NCBI GenBank assembly: GCA_963786765.1
Contig: CAWBAJ010000037.1
Coordinates: 1 to 64,000 of the forward strand
Length of the DNA stretch: 64,000 bases
Source: DATKNA01 sp963786765
GTDB lineage: Bacteria; Actinomycetota; Actinomycetes; Actinomycetales; Kineosporiaceae
Direction of reading: 5' to 3'
The stretch's first letter is position 1. Every line of letters begins with the position of its first letter. Under the pieces are notes generated by a model. That model saw nothing but the letters and a program-made list of their open reading frames with translations. It had not been told where the DNA came from and did no database searches. Positions 28,425 to 36,226 of the stretch are shown here, in pieces. Made by a program: the position numbers and the translations under genes.

Positions 28425-28865
28425 ATGGCTGAGCTCCTGCTGCCGTTCGCCGTCCTGGTCACGCTCGCCATCGTCCTCGTCGGCCTGTGGGCCGTCGTGC
28501 TCGCCCGGCGCCTCCTGCTGGCCCGCGGCGTCGGCACCTTCGACTGCTCGCTGCGCCGCCGCACCCGCCGGGGCGGGGGGTGGGTGCTCGGCGTCGCCCG
28601 CTACGAGGCCGACCGGCTCGACTGGTTCCAGGTGCTCACGGTCAGCCCACGCCCGACCCGGTCGCTCGCCCGTGAGCGCCTGGTCATCCTCGAGGCGCGC
28701 GAGCCCGAGGCAGTCCAGTCCTATGCGGTGTTGCCGGGCTGGGTCGTCGTGATGTGCGCCTACGGCACGTCGACTCTCGAGCTGGCCATGAGCGAGGCCG
28801 CCTACAACGGCCTCGCGGCCTGGCTCGAGTCCGCGCCGCCGGGTCGGCACGCCCAGATCGCCTGA
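28425..28865 (+). CDS. DUF2550 membrane protein
   Basis: 146 residues: one N-terminal helix (LLLPFAVLVTLAIVLVGLWA), then a soluble beta-rich domain with GTFDCSLR, RGGGWVLGVARYEADRLDWFQV and LLARERL-like strands. This is the actinobacterial DUF2550 family, almost always found just after atpC. Function unknown; it starts 14 bp after atpC and is probably cotranscribed with it. Confidence 0.88.
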   Translation: MAELLLPFAVLVTLAIVLVGLWAVVLARRLLLARGVGTFDCSLRRRTRRGGGWVLGVARYEADRLDWFQVLTVSPRPTRSLARERLVILEAREPEAVQSYAVLPGWVVVMCAYGTSTLELAMSEAAYNGLAAWLESAPPGRHAQIA

Positions 28866-29302
28866 CGGCGAGCGAGCTCGCCTGACAGCACACCGAGGCC
28901 ACGTGAGCGCAAGCCCGGGCCCCGGCCGTCGTTCACTTCCCAGTGAAGGCTGCTGGGTCTCCCAAGCTGCTACGTCCGGTCGTTCCCGGCGACTCGGCGC
29001 GGGAGACGTCCGGAGCTGGTAATGCCCCTTGAATGGTATGCACTGCCCCGCGCGGTGGGGCAGCGCTCGCGACGTCGCCGTGTGCGCTGCTCCGCGCGGT
29101 GGGGCGGCGCTCGCGACGCCACCGTATGCGCTGCTCCGCGCGGTGGGGCGGCGCTGGCGCGCGTATGTGCTGCCCCGCGCGGTGGGGCAGCACATACGGT
29201 TCGGGATGACGTCTCCTCTCCCGGCCACTACCCGGAGCTCCTGCCCGTGACCGCTTGTCGGTCCACGTCGACCGACGAGGCCCGCCCCCAGCGGCGCGAG
29301 AC
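28866..29302. other. Convergent intergenic region holding a palindrome array
   Basis: This 437-bp region lies between the 3' ends of the DUF2550 gene and the adenosyltransferase gene. The only structure I can support is the four-copy palindrome cluster at 29041-29198. Open frames across it are by-products of the repeats. Confidence 0.6.
29041..29198. repeat. Tandem palindromic repeats (four copies, REP/BIME-like)
   Basis: Cores of the form CTGCCCCGCGCGGTGGGGCAG start at 29043, 29087, 29131 and 29170 (spacing 44, 44, 39 bp). Copies 2 and 3 have CTGCTCC and GGGGCGG arms. The last copy is a perfect 15-bp stem, CGTATGTGCTGCCCC with its complement, around a 7-nt GCGCGGT loop. A related single copy with different outer arms lies at 61926-61964. 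Confidence 0.88.
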
Positions 29303-29910
29303 TCAAGCTGGGGGAGTGGCCCGGCCGCCGCCGGGGGCCCACAGCACATCCCCGACCGCCTGGTTCGCGTGCCGGCCGAGGATGAACAGCAGGTCGCTCA
29401 GCCGGTTGAGGTACTGCGCCGTCAGCGGGTTCACGCCGCCGTCCTCGCCCGTCCCGTACCGCTCGACGCCGCCCACACGGCCCGTTCCGCGCGACGCGTC
29501 ACGGTCCGCGCGACGTGCAGGTGGGCGGCCGCGAGCGTGCCACCGGGCAGGATGAAAGAGCGCAGCGCCTCGAGCGGGGCGTTCCACGTGTCGCAGGCGG
29601 CCTCGAGATCCTCGACATACTGCGCGGTGACGCGCAGGGGGGGTGCGCGGGCGACGGCGACAGCGGGGTGCACAGGTCCGCGCCCACGTCGAAGAGATCG
29701 TTCTGCACGCGCCGGAGCAGCGTGCCGCACCTCCGCGTCGAGATCCTGGCCCGCCGCCGCCAGCACCACGCCGATCGCGCTGTTGGCCTCGTCGACGTCC
29801 GCGTACGCGACGAGCCGGGGATCGTTCTTGCTGGTGCGGCTGAAGTCGCCGAGCCCGGTCGTGCCGTCGTCGCCGGTGCGGGTGTAGATCCTCGTGAGGT
29901 TGACCACCAC
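29303..29910 (-). CDS. Cob(I)yrinic acid a,c-diamide adenosyltransferase, PduO type, frame interrupted
   Basis: About 201 residues. PduO-type ATP:corrinoid adenosyltransferase makes adenosylcobalamin, needed by methylmalonyl-CoA mutase. Visible motifs: TRIYTRTGDDGTTGLGDFSR (ATP loop), DEANSAIGVVLA, QNDLFDVGADLCTP, LPGGTLAAAHLHVARTVTRRAER and NRLSDLLFILGRHAN. They lie in three frames: an extra base at 29721, a miscounted run of seven G at 29637-29643, and one missing base near 29475. The gene is split, not absent. MeaB, methylmalonyl-CoA epimerase and this enzyme are all in the window. Confidence 0.92.
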
Positions 29911-29973
29911 TGGAGCCTAGAGGAGCACCGGCGGTGACCGGGCGCTCTCGCCCTGCCCCTACCATCGAAGCCC

Positions 29974-31255
29974 GTGGAAGCGTTCAGGGTCGTCGGCGGT
30001 GCCCGGCTGGAGGGCGACGTCCGCGTCCCCGGGCGCGAAGAACAGCGTGCTCAAGCTCATGGCTGCGGCGCTGCTCACCGACGGCACGAGCACGCTGATG
30101 GACGCTCCCGACATCCTCGACGTCCGCATCATGGCCGAGCTGCTGCGCCGCCTGGGCTGCGTGGTCGACCACGACCCGGCGTCCGGTGTCGTCTCCGTCG
30201 GTGTCCCCGCCGTACCAGCGCACCGGGCCGACTACGACCTCGTCCGCGCGATGCGCGCCTCGATCTGCGTCCTCGGGCCGCTGGTCGCCCGCTGCGGCGT
30301 CGCCGACGTCGCTCTCCCCGGCGGGGACGCCATCGGCTCCCGCGGTCTCGACATGCACGTGACGGGACTGCAGCAACTCGGTGCCGTCGTCCACGTCGAC
30401 CACGGGTTCCTGGTCGCCGAGGCGCCGGACGGCCTGCGGGGTGCCCACGTGAGGCTCGAGTTCCCGAGCGTCGGCGCGACCGAGAACCTGCTCACGGCCG
30501 CAGTGCTCGCCCGCGGGACCACGGTCATCGACAACGCTGCCCGCGAACCCGAGGTCGTGGACCTCTGCCGCATGCTGCGCCGGATGGGGGCGCACATCGA
30601 CGGCGTCGCCACGTCCACGCTCACGATCGAGGGCGTCGAGAGGCTGCACCCCGTGGAGCACCGGGTGGTGCCCGATCGGATCGTCGCCGGCACCTGGGCC
30701 TTCGCGGCGACGCTGACGGGCGGTGACATCGTCGTCCGCAACGGCGAGCCGGGGCACCTGGGCATGGCTCTCGACAAGCTCACCGCCGCCGGCGCCGTCG
30801 TCAGCCACCTGCCCGACGGCTTCCGGGTGCAGGGGCCCCGGCGCGCGCGGGCGGTGGACGCCGCCACGCTCCCGTACCCCGGCTTCCCCACGGACCTCCA
30901 GCCATTCATGATCACCCTCGATGCGGTCGCGGAGGGCGCCGCACTCGTCACGGAGAACCTGTTCGAGGCGCGCTTCCGGTTCGTGCAGGAGATCGCGCGG
31001 CTCGGCGCGGACGTCCGCGTCGACGGGCACCACGCCCTGGTGCGAGGTGTGCCGCGGCTGTCCGGTGCTCCCGTCGAGGCGAGTGACATCCGGGCGGGGG
31101 CGGCCCTCGTGCTCGCCGGGCTGGTCGCGGACGGCGAGACGTTCATCGCGGGAGCCCGGCATGTCGACCGTGGCTACGCCGGCATCGACTCGGCGCTGCG
31201 CGGCCTGGGTGCCGACGTCAGCAGGGCACGCATCCCCGACCCCGCCTACGCGTGA
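29974..31255 (+). CDS. murA: UDP-N-acetylglucosamine 1-carboxyvinyltransferase, Asp-type active site, frame interrupted
   Basis: About 426 residues, the first committed step of peptidoglycan synthesis (enolpyruvyl transfer to UDP-GlcNAc). N-terminal GGARLEGDVRVPGAKNSVLK holds the conserved Lys-Asn pair once the extra c at 30034 is removed. The residue that is Cys115 in E. coli is Asp here (ALPGGDAIGSRG, about residue 118), as in mycobacteria, which predicts fosfomycin insensitivity. GTG start. The TGA stop opens a 13-bp tandem repeat array. Confidence 0.95.
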
Positions 31256-31331
31256 TCCGGCGGCCTGATCGGGCGGCCTGATCGGGCGCCCTGATCCGGC
31301 GCCCTGATCCGGCGCCCTGATCCAGCGGCCT
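31254..31331. repeat. 13-bp tandem repeat array on the murA stop codon
   Basis: Six units of GATCCGGCGCCCT type start at 31254, 31267, 31280, 31293, 31306 and 31319 with one to three changes each; a degenerate seventh follows. The murA stop TGA (31253-31255) supplies the first GA, so each unit reads TGATC in the murA sense. The 13-bp units contain GGCGCC half-palindromes that could fold. Confidence 0.9.
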
Positions 31332-31357
31332 GATCCGTGGGGCGGTCTCGACGGGCG

Positions 31358-31648
31358 TCAGCTGCGCAGGACCAGCCGGGCTGCCTTCGCGTCCTCGGGG
31401 AAGACGAGTACGCGCGGTCCCTCGGTCGTCGGCGCGAGCGTGGCGCGGAGCCCGGCGTCGGCCAACCGGCGCCGGAGCACCTCGGCCTCGACGAAGGTGG
31501 GCGGCTCGGCGACGGCCACGAGCAGGCCGTACTGCTCTGGTGAACCGGCCTCGGGCCGGCGCTCGACCAGGGAGTGGCCGGTGCTGAAGGCCCAGCGGAG
31601 CAGCAGCGTGAGGACGCCGACCACGCCGAGCGCGATCAGCGGCTCCAT
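31358..31648 (-). CDS. Small membrane protein with DUF2007-like domain
   Basis: About 96 residues: one N-terminal helix (MEPLIALGVVGVLTLLLRWA) then a small alpha/beta domain (YGLLVAVAEPPTFVEAEVLR, RLADAGLRATLAP, RVLVFPEDAKAARLVL). It resembles the DUF2007 'putative signal-transducing' fold, in which two short strands flank a helix that scans a partner. An upstream GTG at 31675 would add 9 residues. It is convergent with murA. Function unknown. Confidence 0.7.
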   Translation of the reverse strand: MEPLIALGVVGVLTLLLRWAFSTGHSLVERRPEAGSPEQYGLLVAVAEPPTFVEAEVLRRRLADAGLRATLAPTTEGPRVLVFPEDAKAARLVLRS

Positions 31649-31675
31649 CGCGAAGGAGTAGCTCCCCCACTGCAC

Positions 31676-32012
31676 TCTCGCAGTGTCCTCCCGGCGGCTC
31701 CGCAGGGCGAGGGGGAGCGGGGGGGCGAACCGGTCGGCAGCGGACTTTCGGACGCCGCCACCCCCAATCGCGGCGAACCGTTCCGGAGGGGCATCTTCGG
31801 TTCCAACGGCGTCAATCGGTCTCTGGTCACAGTGTCATCACGAGTCACCGTGGCGCGTGGTGCAGCGCCACCCGCTCGTCTAACCTCCTGCTATCGATCA
31901 GTGACGACAGGTAGCGTTTTCAGTCAACCCGAGGGTGGCTGGGCGCAACGGAAGACACCTCTCGCGCGTCTGATCTGACGCAGGTGGTCACGCAGCGAGA
32001 GCAAGGGGCGGC
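31676..32012. promoter_or_regulatory. Divergent intergenic region upstream of the STAS gene
   Basis: This 337-bp gap has somewhat lower GC than its neighbours, especially 31800-31930, as expected for promoter DNA. AAGGGGCGGC before 32013 is the likely ribosome site. I see no gene, tRNA or clear sigma-factor box. Confidence 0.45.
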
Positions 32013-32333
32013 ATGGAGCGCGAGTTGAAGGTCCGGATCATCCGGGCCGGGGCAGAGGTCGAGATCGCGGGCCGGCTCGACGCCAAGTCTGCGCCCACGG
32101 TCCGCGACACCTTGCACGCCTGTGTCGACGAGGGAGGAGGCGACCTCCTCCTGCACGTCGGCGAACTCGAGATCTGGGACTCGACCGGGCTCGGCGTGCT
32201 GGTCGGCGCACACCGGCGGGCCCGGCGTGCCGGCCGCCGCGTCGTCCTCACCGAGGTCCCCCCGCGCCACCTGCGCCTGCTCAAGGCGACCAGGCTGCAC
32301 CGCCTCTTCGTGGTGGAGCCGCGCGTCGCCTGA
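32013..32333 (+). CDS. STAS-domain protein (anti-sigma-factor antagonist-like)
   Basis: 106 residues forming one STAS domain: VRIIRAGAEVEIAGRLDAKS, VDEGGGDLLLHVGELEIWDS and TGLGVLVGAHRRARRAGRRV. The phosphorylatable Ser is in WDSTGLG, as in SpoIIAA/RsbV. Such proteins bind anti-sigma kinases; none is encoded nearby, so the partner is unknown. Its place downstream of murA is common in actinobacteria. Confidence 0.87.
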   Translation: MERELKVRIIRAGAEVEIAGRLDAKSAPTVRDTLHACVDEGGGDLLLHVGELEIWDSTGLGVLVGAHRRARRAGRRVVLTEVPPRHLRLLKATRLHRLFVVEPRVA

Positions 32334-32407
32334 CGGCGTCCGGGGGAGGCCCCGCGTGATCACCGCTGCCGGGAGCGGGTCGGCAGTGGCCGTGCGAGAC
32401 TCCCGGC

Positions 32408-34288
32408 GTGTCCGCTGAGTTGTCGCTCGTCGCGCTGCTGCTCGCGGCGGCGGCCGTCGCGGGGGTCAGCGCGCGGTTCGGGTACTCCTCGCCGCTCGTC
32501 CTCGCGGCCGTCGGCATCGGCCTGTCGTTCGTCCCGGCCGTGCCGTCGTACCCGCTGACGCCCCAGCTCGCGCTCACCGGATTCCTGCCACCCCTGCTCT
32601 ATGCGGCGGCGATCCGGACGCCGTTCGTCGACATGCGCCGCAACGTGCGCCCGATCCTTTCGCTGTCGATCGGGCTCGTCCTCGTGACGACACTGGCGGT
32701 CGCCGCGGTCGCCGTCCGGCTGCTCCCGGGTCTCGCCGTTCCCGCGGCGATCGCGCTCGGTGCCGTGGTCGCGCCACCCGACGCCGTCGCCGCCACCGCG
32801 GTGGCCCGCCGCGTCGGCATGCCGCGGCGGATCGTCACGATCCTCGAGGGCGAGAGCCTGTTCAACGACGCCACGGCGCTCGTCACCTTGCGGACGGCGC
32901 TCGGCGCGCTGGCCGGCAGCGCCACCGTGATCGGCGCCGGCGGTGACTTCATCCGCGCGATCGTCCTCGGCGTGGTCGTCGGCCTCGGGGTCGCCTTCGT
33001 GATGACCCCGGTGCGCCTGCGCGTCGGCGACGACCCGGTGCTCGACACCTCGCTGTCGCTGCTCGTCCCGTACGTCGCCTACCTCGTCGCCGAGCAGCTG
33101 CACGGATCCGGCGTCCTCGGGGTCGTCGTCGCCGGGCTGGTGCTCGGCCACCGCTCGCCGGACATCCAGTCCGCAGCCTCCAGGGTCACCGAGCGCACCC
33201 TGTGGCGGACGGTGCAGTTCGTCCTCGAGAACGTCGTCTTCCTGCTCATCGGCCTGCAGCTGCGCACCCTGGTGGAGCAGGCCCGCAGCAGCTCCCTCGG
33301 GGGCGGCCGCATCCTGCTCCTGTGCCTCGGCGTGACGGCGACGGTGATCGTCGTGCGCATCGCCTGGATGTTCCCCGTGACGTACCTGCAGCACCAGCTG
33401 CCCGCCGTGAAGCGCACCGAGCCACCCCCGTCCTGGCGGAACGTCGCCGTCCTGTCGTGGGCCGGGATGCGCGGCGTGGTCACCCTGGCCGCGGGCTTCG
33501 CGCTCGTCGGGCAGGGCGTGCAGTACGGGGAGGTCCTGCTGATCGTCGCGTTCAGCGTCGTCGCCGGCACGCTGCTGGTGCAGGGCTCGACCCTTCCCCT
33601 GCTCGTCCGGCTGCTTCGCGTCGAGGGGCCGGACCGCGCGCAGGACGCGCTGCAGCAGGCCCTCGTGCTGCAGCGCGCCGTCGACGCGGGGCGCGAGCGG
33701 CTCGAGAAGGACGCCACCGACGACACCCCCCACGACGTGCTCGACAGCCTGCGCAGCTGGAGCGAGCGGATCGCGCACTCGGTGTGGGAGCGCCTAGGCA
33801 CCAGCGACGGCCGGGAGGAGACGCCGACGCGGACCTTCCGCCGGCTGCGGGTGGCGATGCTGCGCGCCGAGCGCCAGGTCGTGGTCGACGTCCACCGTTC
33901 CGGGAAGGTGCCCGCGGAGGTCCTGGAGGCCGTGATGGAGCGCCTCGACCAGGAGGAGGCCATGCTCATCGCGTTCGGCGAGGGCGCCGCGACCGGCCAG
34001 AGCGACCTGCTGACGCCGAACGGGGCCGAGGAGTGCGAGCACCTGCGGTCCGAGCCACTGGTGGCGGTGCCGAACACGCCGGACGGCTGCCAGGACTGCT
34101 TGACCATCGGCGAGCACGGCTGGGTGTCGCTACGGATGTGCCTGCGCTGCGGCCACGTCGGCTGCTGCGACTCCTCGCCCCGCCGTCACGCCAGCGCTCA
34201 CTACGACGAGGTGGGGCACCCGGTCATGCGCAGCATCGAACTGGGCGAGGGATGGCGCTGGTGCTTCGTCGACAGCGTCGCCGCCTGA
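32408..34288 (+). CDS. CPA1-family Na+/H+ antiporter with C-terminal UBP-type zinc finger
   Basis: 626 residues. About 12 helices with the antiporter core: APPDAVAATAVARR carries the Asp of the cation site and ILEGESLFNDATALV is the second signature. SWAGMRGVVTLAAGFALV is the conserved last helix pair. A cytoplasmic helical linker (residues about 405-535) precedes a ZnF-UBP domain: CEHLRS, DGCQDC, RMCLRCGHVGCCDSS, HASAHY and HPVMRSIELGEGWRWC. In eukaryotes this zinc finger binds ubiquitin C-termini; in bacteria the role is unknown. GTG start. Confidence 0.92.
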   Translation: MSAELSLVALLLAAAAVAGVSARFGYSSPLVLAAVGIGLSFVPAVPSYPLTPQLALTGFLPPLLYAAAIRTPFVDMRRNVRPILSLSIGLVLVTTLAVAAVAVRLLPGLAVPAAIALGAVVAPPDAVAATAVARRVGMPRRIVTILEGESLFNDATALVTLRTALGALAGSATVIGAGGDFIRAIVLGVVVGLGVAFVMTPVRLRVGDDPVLDTSLSLLVPYVAYLVAEQLHGSGVLGVVVAGLVLGHRSPDIQSAASRVTERTLWRTVQFVLENVVFLLIGLQLRTLVEQARSSSLGGGRILLLCLGVTATVIVVRIAWMFPVTYLQHQLPAVKRTEPPPSWRNVAVLSWAGMRGVVTLAAGFALVGQGVQYGEVLLIVAFSVVAGTLLVQGSTLPLLVRLLRVEGPDRAQDALQQALVLQRAVDAGRERLEKDATDDTPHDVLDSLRSWSERIAHSVWERLGTSDGREETPTRTFRRLRVAMLRAERQVVVDVHRSGKVPAEVLEAVMERLDQEEAMLIAFGEGAATGQSDLLTPNGAEECEHLRSEPLVAVPNTPDGCQDCLTIGEHGWVSLRMCLRCGHVGCCDSSPRRHASAHYDEVGHPVMRSIELGEGWRWCFVDSVAA

Positions 34289-34343
34289 CGGCGGGCGGGC
34301 CCCGCCACGGTTGCTCAGTGCGTTCGCGGCGTCGACGTCGGGG

Positions 34344-35009
34344 TCACCAGCCCCGGGAGGGCCCACGGAGGGCTTCCGCCAGCTCGAGGCTGAGGGTGCG
34401 GGCGGTCAGGACGGCACGGTCGGACGCTGCCTGTCCCACGCCTGCCGCCCAGGTCGCGAGTTCGCGCTGCAGCGCGTGCCGCGCCGGTGCGAGCGTGCGG
34501 CAACGCTGCAGGAAGCGCGTACCGACCGGCGCCCAGGCCGTCGCGCCCGCCAACGCCACGGCGGCGTCCGCGAGCACCGCGGCGTCCGTGGTCGCGACCA
34601 TGGCGACATAGGCGGCACCGACCAGGAAGGCCTCGTCCGCGGGCTGCTCGTCCGCCGGCACGGTGCGCCGGCTCGGCAGCCCGACGACCCCGCCGCCCGC
34701 GACCGCGAGGTCCCGCAGGTCCGCGGCCAGCTCGGCGCGGCCGTCGAGGATGCCGGGTCCCACCGCCCGAAGCGGCCAGGGCACGAGCGCGGCGCCGTCG
34801 AGCGCGAACGGCGCCAGGGGCAGCCGCGACCACGCGGTCGACGTCCGGCGGAGCCAGGCGGCGTACGTGCCGCGGGAGTCGACCGACGAGAGGTCGGCCA
34901 GCGCGGCGGCGGCGACGGCTCGGGGGCGCCAGGTGCGGCTCCCCAGGGTGGCGAGGAAGCCGTCTCGGTGGACGCTCTCGCGGGTCAGCAGACCGGGCAT
35001 GACGTCCAT
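34344..35009 (-). CDS. Conserved-looking hypothetical protein, 221 aa
   Basis: Not recognised. It is Ala-rich and mostly helical, with no signal peptide, no obvious membrane helix and no cysteine cluster. It has a hydrophobic helix-like stretch AAYVAMVATTDAAVLADAAVALAGATAW. Codon use matches the neighbours. It is last in a minus-strand run behind the MalY-like gene (55 bp gap). It may be an actinobacteria-specific family. Confidence 0.6.
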   Translation of the reverse strand: MDVMPGLLTRESVHRDGFLATLGSRTWRPRAVAAAALADLSSVDSRGTYAAWLRRTSTAWSRLPLAPFALDGAALVPWPLRAVGPGILDGRAELAADLRDLAVAGGGVVGLPSRRTVPADEQPADEAFLVGAAYVAMVATTDAAVLADAAVALAGATAWAPVGTRFLQRCRTLAPARHALQRELATWAAGVGQAASDRAVLTARTLSLELAEALRGPSRGW

Positions 35010-35064
35010 TCGGCCACACCGCAGCCGCGGTGAACGGTGCCCGGCCCAGTTTGGGGTGATCGGG

Positions 35065-36216
35065 CTAGGCCGCCGTCCCCCAGGCGCGGGCCAGGCCGTC
35101 GACGATCCGCTCCAGGCGCTCCGCCGACGTGGCGAACGCGAGCCTGGTGGACAGCTCGTTCCCGGGGCCGAAGTCGGGACCGTGGGAGAGCATCACGCCC
35201 CCGGCCGTGAGCGCCTGCTGCACGGGATCCGCCAGCCCGGTCCCCGACAGGTCGAGCCAGGCGAGGTAGGTGGCCTCCGGAGGCGTCCAGGCGACCTCTG
35301 GAAGCCGCTCGGCCAGCAGCTTGGCCAGCTCGGCACGGCGATCCCCGAGGGCCGCGACGACGCCGTCCAGCCACTGCCCGCCCTCGGCGTACGCCGCCCG
35401 GGTGGCGACCAGCCCGAGCGGGGAGACGCCGTGGTTGGCGACGAAGTGGATGCCGGTCAGCGTCGCGGCGTCCGCGGGCGTCCCGGTGACGATCTGGGCG
35501 CACTTCAGCCCCGGCACGTTGAACGCCTTCGACGCCGAGGTCACCGTCGTCCCGTGCTCCGCGGTGCCCTCGATGCTCGCGTACGGCACGTGCGTGGCGC
35601 CCGGCAGCACCAGCGGGGCGTGGATCTCGTCGCTGATCACCCGGGCACCGTGCCGGAGCGCGGCGTCCCGCAGCCCCTCCAGCTCGGGACGGCTCCACGC
35701 GCGCCCGAGCGGGTTGTGCGGACTGCTCAGGAGGATGGTGCGCGCGCCGGCGGCGAAGGCCGCCTCGATCGCGTCGACGTTCAGCCGTCGGCTCCCGTCC
35801 AGCGCCGGCACGGTCACCACCTCGCGGCCCGTCAGCGGGACGACGTGCAGCAGCGGGGGGTACGACGGCACCGGGACGACCACGGGAGCGGGGTCGCACA
35901 ACGACTCGAGCACGAACCTGACACCGGCCATGACGTCGCCGGTCGACAGCACCAGACCCGGATCGACCTGCCAGCCGTAGCGGGCGGCGGCGAAGGCGGC
36001 GAACACGTCGCGGAGATCGGTCAGGGCGTCGAAGGGCGGGTAGCCGAACGTCCCCTGGTCGACGGCGACCCGGACGGCCTCGTGCACGGCCGGGCAGGGC
36101 CGCGCGTCCATCTCGGCGACCCACGCCGGCAGGACCCCGGCCGGCGGGAGCGTCCACTTGACCGACCAGCACCGCCGCAGGTCGTCGTCCGGGATGTCGA
36201 AGGGGTCGGCGTCCAT
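35065..36216 (-). CDS. MalY/PatB-type PLP aminotransferase (cystathionine beta-lyase-like)
   Basis: About 383 residues, fold type I. The PLP lysine is in VTSASKAFNVPGLKCAQIV, with LLSSPHNPLGRAWSR and VISDEIHAPLVLPG in the usual order. The short N-terminus DDDLRRCWSVKW and AWVAEMD identify the MalY/PatB group, which cleaves C-S bonds of cystathionine and can have regulatory roles. ATG 36216 lies 11 bp after the MFS stop; a longer start at 36264 would overlap the MFS gene. Confidence 0.88.
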   Translation of the reverse strand: MDADPFDIPDDDLRRCWSVKWTLPPAGVLPAWVAEMDARPCPAVHEAVRVAVDQGTFGYPPFDALTDLRDVFAAFAAARYGWQVDPGLVLSTGDVMAGVRFVLESLCDPAPVVVPVPSYPPLLHVVPLTGREVVTVPALDGSRRLNVDAIEAAFAAGARTILLSSPHNPLGRAWSRPELEGLRDAALRHGARVISDEIHAPLVLPGATHVPYASIEGTAEHGTTVTSASKAFNVPGLKCAQIVTGTPADAATLTGIHFVANHGVSPLGLVATRAAYAEGGQWLDGVVAALGDRRAELAKLLAERLPEVAWTPPEATYLAWLDLSGTGLADPVQQALTAGGVMLSHGPDFGPGNELSTRLAFATSAERLERIVDGLARAWGTAA

Positions 36217-36226
36217 GCCCTGCACC

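Noticed and set aside
29041..29198. CRISPR array
   Set aside because: Spacers are not unique sequence of constant length, repeats are palindromes with only four copies, and no cas genes are near.
28866..29302. Small protein genes in the convergent gap before the adenosyltransferase
   Set aside because: Short reading frames here are made of the palindromic repeats and lack ribosome sites.
29911..29973. Cobalamin riboswitch upstream of the adenosyltransferase or epimerase genes
   Set aside because: The gaps are too short or lack a B12-box; no conserved fold is visible.
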